DNA of 43,200 nt, taken from Scatosoma sp045660265. GTDB taxonomy: Bacteria; Bacillota; Clostridia; Christensenellales; Borkfalkiaceae. Positions within the stretch are counted from its first letter, which is position 1. Every line of letters begins with the position of its first letter. Position numbers and translations under genes: made by a program. The stretch is from positions 1 through 43,200 of the forward strand of contig JAZRDM010000023.1 of the NCBI GenBank assembly GCA_045660265.1. Direction: 5' to 3'. Shown piece after piece: positions 1-8,517 of this stretch. Below the pieces are notes generated by a model. The model saw only the letters and a list, made by a program, of their open reading frames with translations. It was not told the origin of the DNA and searched no databases.

Positions 1-189
1 CGCTACGAGGGCTGGCCGGCAATACTGCGTGCAGTCAACACGACCGACGCGATGAGCGCGACGATAGAGGAAATCCCCTATCCCCTGCTCCACCGTATAA
101 CGAACAGAATAACCACCGAGGTTGAGGGAATCAACAGAGTCGTATTCGACCTGACACCGAAGCCTGTTGGTACAATAGAATGGGAATGA
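1..189 (+). CDS. guaA: GMP synthase (glutamine-hydrolysing), C-terminal fragment
   Basis: The frame is open from base 1 and ends with TGA at 187-189, giving 62 residues. The end of the fragment (Val-Val-Phe-Asp-Leu-Thr-Pro-Lys-Pro followed by Gly-Thr-Ile-Glu-Trp-Glu) matches the very conserved GuaA C-terminus that closes the dimerisation domain, usually PPATIEWE. GuaA makes GMP from XMP with glutamine and ATP in the cytoplasm. The start lies outside the window. Codon use is unlike most of the window: five of seven Ile codons are ATA and AGA is used for Arg. This links the fragment to the GC-rich left 2.7 kb discussed in the findings. Confidence 0.9.
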   Translation, partial: RYEGWPAILRAVNTTDAMSATIEEIPYPLLHRITNRITTEVEGINRVVFDLTPKPVGTIEWE

Positions 190-190
190 G

Positions 191-395
191 GCATTTGCCC
201 AAGGCAAATGCAATTAAATCCGCCTGCTCTGCGGAATAAATCTGCTTCGCAGATGAAATCCGAGCACTGCTCGGATGAAATCGCTGCGGCGATGGGCGGA
301 TTTTATTCAACCGAAAACAAAGTTTTCGACTTCATCCGCATATGCGGACTTCATCGCAATGCGACTTCATCCCAAAATTCATTTCGGGATTTCAT
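191..395. repeat. Array of nine short palindromes with nested pairing
   Basis: The stretch between guaA and the terminator is built of small inverted repeats: 191-211 (GCATTTGCC/GGCAAATGC), 220-234, 241-253, 260-274, 282-291, 312-328, 336-347, 354-362 and a weaker one at 371-388. They are joined by near-constant linkers: ATGAAAT-type at about 253-259 and 275-281 in the left half, and ACTTCAT or ATTTCAT at 329-335, 348-354, 364-370 and 389-395 in the right half. The two linker types are nearly complementary. Bases 212-224 are also complementary to 295-307 with one mismatch, so a larger enclosing stem is possible. No convincing gene lies here. Open frames across it are low-complexity artefacts. 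Confidence 0.75.
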
Positions 396-417
396 TCAAA
401 GAGGTCATTAATGAAAG

Positions 418-458
418 AAAAAGCTCCCAAAAACTTGCAGCTTTTGGGAGCTTTTTCT
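418..458. terminator. Rho-independent terminator, probably bidirectional
   Basis: AAAAAGCTCCCAAAA pairs with TTTTGGGAGCTTTTT around an 8-base loop, and T-rich sequence follows. It lies between guaA with its hairpin array (plus strand) and the 3' end of the opp operon (minus strand), so it may serve both. Confidence 0.85.
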
Positions 459-488
459 TTTCTTTTTTAGACTTTTTCTTATAAAGCG

Positions 489-905
489 CTATGCGCTAAA
501 GCCGGTATAGATAACGAGAAATATAATCGCCAGCAGCAAAAAGGCCGCACCCGTGTATAAAATAAACATAGGCGTTTTGCCACTCTTGCCCTCTCGCTCG
601 CTCTTATAGTCATAGTAGCTCTTCGGCCTGTTTCTCATAAACGGAATGATGGCGTGCGCCGCCACGGTGAGCGCGTATGACACCGAGTCAAACAGCCCCG
701 TATTCGCAATCCAGACGAGCGCGCCGACCGAAATCAGCACCGCCGCCGGCACAAAACAGGCGTCTGAGAGTATCGAATAGGTTTCTTTGTTATTGCCAAC
801 CAGCACGAAAAATCCCTCCGCGTTCATTACGAGAAGCGCAATGACAATGCCTATCGCCGCCGCTATGGAATATTGTATAAGCCGCTTTTTCAGTTGCCGA
901 TTCAC
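489..905 (-). CDS. DUF3899 family membrane protein
   Basis: This is a 138-residue protein with about four hydrophobic segments: residues ~12-35, ~48-65, ~75-90 and ~112-135. Its size and layout resemble the uncharacterised DUF3899 family of Firmicutes. The start is GTG at 903-905, which overlaps the TGA of oppF as GTGA, so the gene is translationally coupled as the last member of the opp operon. No catalytic motif is visible. A role linked to peptide uptake is only suggested by position. Confidence 0.7.
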   Translation of the reverse strand: MNRQLKKRLIQYSIAAAIGIVIALLVMNAEGFFVLVGNNKETYSILSDACFVPAAVLISVGALVWIANTGLFDSVSYALTVAAHAIIPFMRNRPKSYYDYKSEREGKSGKTPMFILYTGAAFLLLAIIFLVIYTGFSA

Positions 906-2158
906 GCCTGTTTCCCCTCAACCTCGGCTCTATAGCGCGCTCCCTCCTCCTCGTTGCAAAGGACGAAATGCCCCGGCACAACCTCGCGAAAGCTCGGCTC
1001 GCTCGACGAATAATCGTGGTCGCGAAGCGGATTATAGGTTATGCGCTGGCGCGTTTTTTCGTATTCCGGGTCGGGAAGCGGTATAGCCGAGAGAAGCGAG
1101 CGCGTGTACGGATGAAGCGGATTCTTGAAGAGCTCATCGCTCGACGCAAGCTCAACAATTTTTCCAAAGTACATAACGCCTATTCTGTCGGAGAAATACT
1201 TTACAACCGAGAGGTCGTGGGCAACGAAGAGTATCGTCAGTCCAAGCTCGCGGCGCAAATCGTTAAGAAGGTTGATAACCTGCGCCTGTATAGACACGTC
1301 GAGCGCCGAAACCGGCTCGTCGGCTATGATTATCTCAGGCCGCATAATAACCGCTCTCGCAACACCGATTCTCTGCCTCTGTCCGCCCGAAAACTCGTGG
1401 GGATATCTGCCCGCGTGCTCTCTGACAAGGCCAACCGTTTCAAGCACACGGTATACCTGTTCCTCGATATACTCGCGGTTCTTTTCGCCCTTGATAACAA
1501 GCCCCTCGGAGATTATCTCGCTGACGGTCATTCTCGGGTCAAGCGATGCAATCGGGTCTTGGAAAATCATCTGAATTTCGGTTACGAGCCGGGTTTTTGA
1601 AATCTCCGCCGCTCTCGCATCAAAATCCGCCTTAAGAGCCTTCCGCTCCTCGTCGGACGCTGCCGCCGAGAGCGCAGCCTCGTACTCCTCGCGAGCCGCA
1701 GCCATACGCTCGGCTATATACTTTTTGTCGCAGTTTTTGTTCTCGTCAATTGCCTCGCGCATAAGCCGCTTTTGCTCGGCAACCGTTTCATTGCATCTCG
1801 CCTTTGCCGCGCGGATTTGCTCGGCAGCGTCGGCCTCCCCGCTCTCGCGGATTCTTGCGACCTCCGCCCGGCACGCGGCGCGCGCCGCCTTTATAGCTTC
1901 CTTATATTCAAGCGTTCCCGCGCCGATACGTCTGCCCTTATAGTAGACGTTTCCGCCGGTCGGGTTATAGAGCTTTATAATGGTTCTGCCCGTGGTGGTC
2001 TTGCCGCAGCCCGACTCGCCAACGAGGCCGAAAACCTCGCCCTTTTTGATAGAAAAGGAAACTCTGTCGACCGCCTTGTGCTTTCCGCCGAAATCCTGAG
2101 TCAGATTTTCTATTCGGAGAAACTCGTCATCGGTGTATGCCACTTTGTTTTCAGCCAT
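902..2158 (-). CDS. oppF: Oligopeptide ABC transporter ATP-binding protein OppF, with coiled-coil insertion
   Basis: This is one of the two ATPases of an Opp-type peptide importer, acting at the inner face of the membrane. Visible motifs are Walker A GESGCGKTT (residues 48-56), a Q-loop MIFQDP (about 197-202), the signature FSGGQRQR (256-263), Walker B IIIADEP (277-282) and an H-loop His at 314. The typical oligopeptide C-terminal region follows. At 418 residues it is about 90-110 longer than usual. The excess is a charged, Ala/Glu/Arg-rich segment at residues ~82-190, between Walker A and the Q-loop, that looks like a helical hairpin or coiled coil. It overlaps oppD by 8 bp. Codon use favours AGA/AGG and ATA, unlike genes further right. 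Confidence 0.92.
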   Translation of the reverse strand: MAENKVAYTDDEFLRIENLTQDFGGKHKAVDRVSFSIKKGEVFGLVGESGCGKTTTGRTIIKLYNPTGGNVYYKGRRIGAGTLEYKEAIKAARAACRAEVARIRESGEADAAEQIRAAKARCNETVAEQKRLMREAIDENKNCDKKYIAERMAAAREEYEAALSAAASDEERKALKADFDARAAEISKTRLVTEIQMIFQDPIASLDPRMTVSEIISEGLVIKGEKNREYIEEQVYRVLETVGLVREHAGRYPHEFSGGQRQRIGVARAVIMRPEIIIADEPVSALDVSIQAQVINLLNDLRRELGLTILFVAHDLSVVKYFSDRIGVMYFGKIVELASSDELFKNPLHPYTRSLLSAIPLPDPEYEKTRQRITYNPLRDHDYSSSEPSFREVVPGHFVLCNEEEGARYRAEVEGKQA

Positions 2159-3218
2159 TTGAGTCCGCTCCTCTCATCTTCTTCATTCTTTCTATACGGT
2201 CGGTTATTATCTTCGGCGTCGGAATCTTCGGCGCGTCCGGATGAAGCAGCCACGTAGCCGCGGAATGCGTTTCGCTTATCTTGAACATCGGCGGGTGCTC
2301 TTCAAAGTCTATCTTCATCGCGTACTTGTTTCTATCCGCAAACGCATCGCCGACGGGCGGATAAATCATATTCGGCGGTGTGCCGGGTATTGCCTCGAGC
2401 TTATCGTCTGTATCAAGGTCGGGCATCGACGAGAGAAGCGCCCAGGTGTATGGGTGCGCCGGCTCGTAGAAGACCTCGTTTGCCGTTCCGTATTCGACTA
2501 TCTTTCCCGCGTACATAACCGCTATCTTATCTGCCATATTGGCAACGACGCCAAGGTCGTGCGTTATAAATATAATGGATAGATTTCTCTCGCGCTTGAG
2601 CTTGTTTATCAGCTCGAGAATCTGCGCCTGTATGGTAACGTCAAGCGCCGTCGTCGGCTCGTCGCAAATCAACACCTCGGGGTCGGCGGATAACGCAATT
2701 GCAATAACAATTCGTTGCCGCATACCGCCGGAAAGCTCAAACGGATACTGGTTATACCGCAGCTCCGGTTGTGGAATCCCCACTTCTTCCATCAATTTAA
2801 TAGCCTTTTGTTTAGCGAGTTTTTTACTCGTTTTTACGTCCTTCCCCGCCGCTTTCGCCTTTAAAAGCATACATTCGGTAATTTGCTTCCCCACCTTCAT
2901 AATAGGGTTTAGCGCGGAAAACGGGTCTTGGAAAATCATTGCCAAGCAAGCCCCGCGCAAACGCTGAAAATGCGCCTCGTCCAGCTTTGTCAAATCATTT
3001 CCGGCGTATAAAATTTCTCCGCCGTCAATGCTTGCGTTGCCCGCTAAAATTCCCATAATCGACTTGCTTGTTACCGACTTTCCCGACCCAGACTCTCCGA
3101 CGATCGCCAGCGTTTCCCCCTTATATAAATCAAAGGAAACTCCGCGCACCGCTTGCGCTCTTCCGTCCTTCAAACGAAAGGAAACAGATAAGTTTTTTAC
3201 TTGAATAATTTTTTCCAT
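2151..3218 (-). CDS. oppD: Oligopeptide ABC transporter ATP-binding protein OppD
   Basis: This is the partner ATPase of OppF, 355 residues, a normal length. Motifs are Walker A GESGSGKS (41-48), Q-loop FQDPFSALNP (96-105), signature LSGGMRQR (162-169), Walker B VLICDEP (182-188), and H-loop His220. The Opp-type C-terminal extension carries the usual HPYTWALLSSMP stretch. The start is ATG at 3216-3218, one base after the oppC stop. A compositional break lies inside the gene. Sequence upstream of about residue 160 (above 2760) is near 43% GC with CGN arginines. Beyond about residue 176 (below 2690) it is near 58-60% GC with ATA and AGA/AGG codons. The break coincides with the most conserved part of the gene. 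Confidence 0.93.
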   Translation of the reverse strand: MEKIIQVKNLSVSFRLKDGRAQAVRGVSFDLYKGETLAIVGESGSGKSVTSKSIMGILAGNASIDGGEILYAGNDLTKLDEAHFQRLRGACLAMIFQDPFSALNPIMKVGKQITECMLLKAKAAGKDVKTSKKLAKQKAIKLMEEVGIPQPELRYNQYPFELSGGMRQRIVIAIALSADPEVLICDEPTTALDVTIQAQILELINKLKRERNLSIIFITHDLGVVANMADKIAVMYAGKIVEYGTANEVFYEPAHPYTWALLSSMPDLDTDDKLEAIPGTPPNMIYPPVGDAFADRNKYAMKIDFEEHPPMFKISETHSAATWLLHPDAPKIPTPKIITDRIERMKKMRGADSNG

Positions 3219-3219
3219 T

Positions 3220-4833
3220 CTACTCTCCCACGCCCCGCAAAGAAGGATTTAACGCATCCCGAAGCCCGTTGCCCAACAGATTAAAGCTCAGCATCAGCAA
3301 GCAAATAAACAGAGCGGGGAACAGCGTCATATACGGATAACTTGTCAAATATTTCTGCGCCCCTGCAAGCATATTCCCTATACTTGTCATACTCCCCGTT
3401 TGTAAATTGATAATCCCTAAATAGCTTAGGCTGGATTCGGAAAAAATCATAGCGGGAATGGCAAGCACCGACCCCGTAATAATCGTACCGATACAATTTG
3501 GCAAAATATGCTTGAACATAATCCGCAAATCGCTTGCTCCCAGCGTCCTTGCCGCCAGCACGTATTCTTGATTTTTAAAACGGTAAAACTGCATCCGCGT
3601 GCGGCTTGCCATCGAAATCCAACCAGTTAGAAAAAAAGCAATAAACAGCGCGGTAAGCTGACTGCTTGCCCCCAAATGCATTTTTAAAAGCGTGATAACA
3701 ATAATAAACGGCACAGCGGATAAAATATCCGAAATCCGTTCCATAATCAAATCGAGTTTTCCCCCGTAATACCCTTCCACCGAGCCATAAATCAGCCCGA
3801 CCAGCATATTGACGGCAGATACCCCGAAGGCAATTAAAAATGAGAGCCTTGCGCCGCTTGCCAAGCAGGTAAACACGTCCTTTCCCGCCTGCGTCGTACC
3901 AAATAAAAAACTAGGTTTTTCTATCCCGTCGTTTGCGCGAGTATGTTTATAAACGTAATATTCGTAATAATCTAAGCGCGTTTCGTACAGACCGCCGCTT
4001 TTTAGCGTTGCGTAATTATACAACGGCGTTTCCCCTTCGATTCGCAGACTGTCATACCCATCCGTTCCGTCATACTGCACATAAGCGGGCGTAAATTTCG
4101 GATTGCCTTGATCGTCAAAAAAGACCGTCCCATCCGCATTTCGCTGAACGCTGGGCAACAGTTGTTTTTTGGTAGAAACAACTCCGTTCTCCCCGATTAG
4201 ATATCCTTCTTCCACTTGATACCAAGCGTTAACGTCCGCGGCATATTGAGGATATTTTTGCACCAACGTTTTATCCTTTATAATTACAGGATAGATAATT
4301 TGCACTCCTTTTTCCTTTTGATAAGCTTGGATAGAGAAATATTCCTCTTGCGTAAGCTTTTCTAAAACGCAGCCGACCAAGTGATAGGTATTTTGACGAA
4401 AGGTGTAGTAACGGGTACCTGATTCTTCTTTCATCTCATACCTGCCCCCCTTGATTATCTCTTTTTTCGTTTCCGTTTCCATTCCCTTATACTGTAAAAA
4501 GGTCGTTTCGTTTAACTGCTTTTTCACACATCCGTCCCAAAAATTAAATCCGAGTTTTACACACAATTCGTTTTTAGGATAATTGTACCGAAAATACACG
4601 TCTTCATATGCGACGGTATACACGCTAAAAATGGGCGCAAATATAGCGAATAGAAAGAGAGCCAAAATAATAACAAACGCCGCTACCGAGCCTTTATTTT
4701 TACAAAATCTCCCCAACGCGTCTTTAAAATATCCTTCCGACTTTATAAGCGGTTTATCTATCAATCTTTCGCTGTCTAACTGCACAAATTCAAATTTTTC
4801 TTTAGGGATTTCTTCCCATTTCATTTCTTGCAT
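3220..4833 (-). CDS. oppC: Oligopeptide ABC transporter permease OppC with large extracytoplasmic insertion
   Basis: This is a permease subunit of the Opp importer. TM1 is at about residues 50-72. The conserved entry to the permease core, FGTTQAGKDVF, appears only at 311-321, followed by five more membrane segments and the EAA-type loop (ARTLGASDLRIMFKHILPN). Normal OppC proteins are about 300 residues and have this motif soon after TM1. Here about 200 additional residues (75-305), rich in Tyr, Lys and Glu, lie between TM1 and the core. By topology they should be outside the cell. The gene abuts oppB (its start is right before the oppB stop) and is one base from oppD, so it belongs to a tight operon. 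Confidence 0.9.
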   Translation of the reverse strand: MQEMKWEEIPKEKFEFVQLDSERLIDKPLIKSEGYFKDALGRFCKNKGSVAAFVIILALFLFAIFAPIFSVYTVAYEDVYFRYNYPKNELCVKLGFNFWDGCVKKQLNETTFLQYKGMETETKKEIIKGGRYEMKEESGTRYYTFRQNTYHLVGCVLEKLTQEEYFSIQAYQKEKGVQIIYPVIIKDKTLVQKYPQYAADVNAWYQVEEGYLIGENGVVSTKKQLLPSVQRNADGTVFFDDQGNPKFTPAYVQYDGTDGYDSLRIEGETPLYNYATLKSGGLYETRLDYYEYYVYKHTRANDGIEKPSFLFGTTQAGKDVFTCLASGARLSFLIAFGVSAVNMLVGLIYGSVEGYYGGKLDLIMERISDILSAVPFIIVITLLKMHLGASSQLTALFIAFFLTGWISMASRTRMQFYRFKNQEYVLAARTLGASDLRIMFKHILPNCIGTIITGSVLAIPAMIFSESSLSYLGIINLQTGSMTSIGNMLAGAQKYLTSYPYMTLFPALFICLLMLSFNLLGNGLRDALNPSLRGVGE

Positions 4834-5796
4834 CTATTTCGCCCCCATTCGAATTCTCGGATCGATAATCCCGTAACTGATATCCACCACAATTCCCGCA
4901 GTTAGTCCCACGAGGGTATAAAACCCCGAAAGCAGCATAAAAAAGTCGTAATCAAGCGAATTGATAGAATTCAAATACAACCGTCCCACGCCTGGCACGG
5001 CGAAAATCTGCTCGATAATCAGCGAGCCGGAAAGCACCGCGATAAATTCCCCGATAATCATAGGAAAAATAGGAACCATTGCATTACGAAGTCCGTGCCG
5101 CATAATCGCTTGGCGGCGGGTTAAGCCTTTTGTCCGCGCCAACAATAAATATTCCCCCGTTAAAACTTCCGTCAACTCGGCGCGTGTAAAACGGCAATAG
5201 CCCGCAATCGAAGAAAAAGAGAGCGCTAATACCGCCGGCAGCATAGAGCGAAACATCTCCCACGTAAAATAATCGTACCCCGAATGCATTGTCAACGGAA
5301 ACAGCTCTAGCTTAAAACACAAAACGTATTGCAATAAAAAGGCTATCACGTAAGACGGCACGGAAATAAGCGCTACCACAAGCGTGCTGATGGTATGGTC
5401 TTGCCACTTGTTTTTTTGAAGAGCGGCAAAAATTCCTAAAAGCAAGCCAATCGGAATCGCAAACACACTTGAATACAAATTGATAAGCACCGTCGGCGGC
5501 AACTGCTTTACGAACACATCCCAAACAGGTCGGTTGCGGAATTCGGGCATATTTACCCCTATCCCAAAATCGCCGTGCAATACAATGCGTTTGATATAAT
5601 TGACGTATTGCACCAAAATCGGATCGTAATACCCGCGCGCCTCTAACTGCGCCTTTAAAAGCTCCGCGTCTGCTCCAATGGATACGTCGATTACAATCGG
5701 CAGCATCTTAATTAAAATAAAGCATCCCGTCATAATGATAAAAAAGGTTAAAAGCATTAGCGCGATTCGCTTTAAGATATATTTTAACGTGTACAT
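4834..5796 (-). CDS. oppB: Oligopeptide ABC transporter permease OppB
   Basis: This is a permease subunit of the Opp importer, 320 residues, a normal length. It has an N-terminal TM (Leu/Ile/Phe-rich, residues 8-32), a periplasmic-type loop with the usual long segment before TM2, and five further membrane segments. The cytoplasmic EAA loop reads ARTKGLTRRQAIMRHGLRNA, which contacts the ATPases. The C-terminus carries the family pattern DPRIRMGA. The start ATG is 33 bp downstream of the oppA stop. The stop is directly followed by the oppC start on the same strand. Confidence 0.93.
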   Translation of the reverse strand: MYTLKYILKRIALMLLTFFIIMTGCFILIKMLPIVIDVSIGADAELLKAQLEARGYYDPILVQYVNYIKRIVLHGDFGIGVNMPEFRNRPVWDVFVKQLPPTVLINLYSSVFAIPIGLLLGIFAALQKNKWQDHTISTLVVALISVPSYVIAFLLQYVLCFKLELFPLTMHSGYDYFTWEMFRSMLPAVLALSFSSIAGYCRFTRAELTEVLTGEYLLLARTKGLTRRQAIMRHGLRNAMVPIFPMIIGEFIAVLSGSLIIEQIFAVPGVGRLYLNSINSLDYDFFMLLSGFYTLVGLTAGIVVDISYGIIDPRIRMGAK

Positions 5797-5829
5797 TCCT
5801 TTCCCCCATTACGCCGTATAATATAAGCT

Positions 5830-8265
5830 TTACTTATAGTTTAATTCCCCGGCAACACTGTTTTTCGCAACGTAATTTTTCCACTCGCCGTCGTTATAAT
5901 TATATTTTAAATAACGCAGCCCACCGTAACCCATAAAGGTATTATATTCGTAAGTGGCATAATCCACTTTATACGACATCAACGACGCATCATAACGATT
6001 GTAAATAGGCACGGTATAATAATGGTTTAAAACCTGCTCTTCCAGCGCAGCAATTAAAGAAACCCTAAATACTTCATCAAGCACACCCGATTGCCATTCT
6101 CCGTTTAATAAATCCCACCATTTTTGCAAATTATGCGTTGCCGTATGGCTATCCGAAGCCACATTCGTTACCTCGCCGTTTGCATTCACTCCGTACATGG
6201 TATGGGTCAATATAACTTTATCCGTTTCCCACGTCGCCGAATACATCCACGACGGGTGAATATACGCCATCAGCAAATACCCAGGGTCCCAAGCCGCATT
6301 TACCCAGCCCCCACTGCAAATATCGTAAGCGCCAGCCTTAAAATCATCCGCCCAAGCATCCCCAAACGAAGCGTCAAACTCCACGTCGAATTTCCCGTCA
6401 AGCTTAGTGCCCGCCATCAAAGAAATCCACTGCGCACGGAGATTTTCGTACGAGCGTCTAGTCGTTTCGTTATCCACCGCCGTACCGTAGGTGAGCACCA
6501 CCCTATCCGACGCCTTGATGTCGCCCGCCGCCAACGCCTTGGCGTAGGCAAGCTCGATAAGCTCTCTTGCGCGGACTGCGTCAAATCCCGAGATAGAGTC
6601 TACCGCCTCGTCTAAAGAATTAAATTTGGTTATATCCACGTCATAAACGTTGCAAAGCACTCGCTTGCCTTCTTCCGACTCACGATATATCTTCCCATTT
6701 TCCACGTCGTAATAGTGCATAGAATTAAACAATCCCAAGCCCCCCAACGACGACGTAGTACACGCCTTGGCATACGCATCTCTATCCAACCCTAGCGAGA
6801 GCGCCTTACGAAACTCTGTATAAGCAAGAATTGTTTTATTTATCCCCGCGGATTGTCGTTTTCGCAAAGCCTCTTTACTTGCCTGCAACTGTAAAGACGC
6901 TACAAAATCGCTAGGCGTGAAATACGCCCGCCCCGAATTTTTATAATCCGCCGCAATCGAAACGTCTATACCGATTTCGTCTATATTCCCCTTTTTAAAC
7001 GCCATCCAAGCCGTATTGTATTCGGCAATCGTTTCGCATTCAATTTTATCCGTTTGATACTGCCCTTCATACAAGCCCGAATCCCAGCCATACCAATTAG
7101 GATTACGCTCTAACACGTAACGTTTGCCCGCTTGGAATTGCGTAAGCTTATACGGCCCCCAACTTGCCGTTGTTTCCGCACTCGTGTGATAATTGCTCGT
7201 CCAAAGCGTAGCCGCGCCTACGGGCGCTTTTTTACAACGCTCGTATAAATCTTCTTTCACCAACGGCAAAGACGGTAAATTATACGCCGCTTTATACGAA
7301 AGCGAGCCGTCCGCCTTTAATAACTGCAAAGGCTGTTCGAGTTGTAGCACAATCGTTTCGTCGTCAAGCGCAGAAATACCGACCTGAGAAAAATCCACTT
7401 TGCCCCATACGTGATCGCAAATAGTCAACCCTAATACGTCGCCGCCTTCTTGCGTCCACCAGCTAACAAGCTTCTCTAAATAATTTTTTAAAACGCCGTC
7501 CGCTTTAATCTCTTTCAGTGTTTTTCCGTTTAAAAGGGAAAGCGTTTGCTCACTTATCCCCGCAGGCACGCCTTCATAAAGATTTAACCCTTCTTGAATA
7601 CTCGTTGCACCCCTACCCCCTGCGTCCGACGTAAAAGCAGACTGCGCTTTTGCATTTTTATCAAACAATTCGACGCGTAATTTTTCATCCAACCCAGGTT
7701 CGTATTGCGTATAAACGGTGTTCGCCGCAAACGTTCCATTGCTGCCTTGAAAAACGTAATTTTTGGCATTTTTAATCACCAAAGCTCCGTTATAATAAGA
7801 ATCTGAACGCAAATTTTTAAAGTTTGGATCAAGCAACTCTTTCATTGAATACACAAAATCTTCCGCTTCGATTTCTTCACCGTCATCCCATTTTCCATCG
7901 CCGCGAATGGTTATTTCCCAAACATACGCCGAGCCCGCCTCCTTGCCGTAACGCTCGGAAACGTCCTTTAAATTTTTCGCAAACGAGTAACGCACCGCGT
8001 AGTCACCCGCGATAATTTTTCCCTGCTCGTCTCGCTTAAAATCGTATTCAAAAAACGGGCTCGATAAATAATTTAAAATTTGCGTATCGTTATTGTCCTG
8101 CGAGGTAAATTCATTCCAATTTGACGGTGAAACGGACGTATAGGTTCGATAAGTATACCCCTCACCCGACTCTACGTTATTTTTACAAGCCGAACAAAAC
8201 AGCGTTCCGATTACCCCTGCTGATAAAGCGATCATATACAAACTTTCACGCATTCTTTTTCGCAT
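5830..8265 (-). CDS. oppA: Oligopeptide-binding lipoprotein OppA
   Basis: This is the extracellular substrate-binding lipoprotein (SBP family 5) that delivers peptides to OppBC. The N-terminus is basic, then hydrophobic, with a lipobox ending in Cys27 (FCSAC, an unusual Cys at -3). Family features include the early W-(D/N)-DG-EE region (KWDDGEEIEAEDFVYS) and several tryptophan-rich segments. At 811 residues it is larger than classical OppA (about 540). The start is supported by AGGAG a few bases upstream of the ATG. It is the first gene of the operon and diverges from metY. The oversized binding protein matches an oversized OppC ectodomain, which may be a functional link (inference). Confidence 0.9.
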   Translation of the reverse strand: MRKRMRESLYMIALSAGVIGTLFCSACKNNVESGEGYTYRTYTSVSPSNWNEFTSQDNNDTQILNYLSSPFFEYDFKRDEQGKIIAGDYAVRYSFAKNLKDVSERYGKEAGSAYVWEITIRGDGKWDDGEEIEAEDFVYSMKELLDPNFKNLRSDSYYNGALVIKNAKNYVFQGSNGTFAANTVYTQYEPGLDEKLRVELFDKNAKAQSAFTSDAGGRGATSIQEGLNLYEGVPAGISEQTLSLLNGKTLKEIKADGVLKNYLEKLVSWWTQEGGDVLGLTICDHVWGKVDFSQVGISALDDETIVLQLEQPLQLLKADGSLSYKAAYNLPSLPLVKEDLYERCKKAPVGAATLWTSNYHTSAETTASWGPYKLTQFQAGKRYVLERNPNWYGWDSGLYEGQYQTDKIECETIAEYNTAWMAFKKGNIDEIGIDVSIAADYKNSGRAYFTPSDFVASLQLQASKEALRKRQSAGINKTILAYTEFRKALSLGLDRDAYAKACTTSSLGGLGLFNSMHYYDVENGKIYRESEEGKRVLCNVYDVDITKFNSLDEAVDSISGFDAVRARELIELAYAKALAAGDIKASDRVVLTYGTAVDNETTRRSYENLRAQWISLMAGTKLDGKFDVEFDASFGDAWADDFKAGAYDICSGGWVNAAWDPGYLLMAYIHPSWMYSATWETDKVILTHTMYGVNANGEVTNVASDSHTATHNLQKWWDLLNGEWQSGVLDEVFRVSLIAALEEQVLNHYYTVPIYNRYDASLMSYKVDYATYEYNTFMGYGGLRYLKYNYNDGEWKNYVAKNSVAGELNYK

Positions 8266-8426
8266 AATTTTCTCCTTTTTCTCTCTTATTATGATTTCTT
8301 TTTAAGCTTTTATACGCAGTCCCCGCCAACTATCCGCCCGCCAACCTATAAGCCGTGTTTATAGTTTTCTCCGCGCGGACGTATATTAATTGCCAGATTT
8401 CCCATAAAAAAAGAAAAGGCAATCGC

Positions 8427-8455
8427 TTGACGAATATTTTTCTTCGTGGTATAAT
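8427..8455 (+). promoter_or_regulatory. SigA-type promoter of metY-metA
   Basis: TTGACG (8427-8432), a 17-bp spacer and TATAAT (8450-8455) give an expected start near 8462 and a leader of only ~56 nt, too short for a SAM riboswitch. A small hairpin (GTCTTTATAAAAAGAC) lies at the start of the leader and an AAGGAGAG ribosome site precedes the ATG. Confidence 0.85.
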
Positions 8456-8517
8456 GTAATATGTCTTTATAAAAAGACTTATTAAATCACAAAAAACCTT
8501 TTTAAAAGGAGAGTATT

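Noticed and set aside
191..395. CRISPR array
   Set aside because: The regular spacing is only about 15-25 bases, the stems differ in sequence, only a 7-base linker is repeated, and no cas gene is present.
208..484. Two open frames (67 and 69 codons) across the hairpin array
   Set aside because: They read only through palindromes and the terminator, have no ribosome site, and the peptides reflect the repeat composition.
968..1600. Long plus-strand open frame (210 codons) opposite oppF
   Set aside because: It is the antisense shadow of a GC-rich gene with all ABC motifs; no ribosome site or recognisable protein.
8456..8517. SAM riboswitch or T-box before metY
   Set aside because: The leader is about 56 nt after a well-placed promoter, too short, and contains no conserved riboswitch core.
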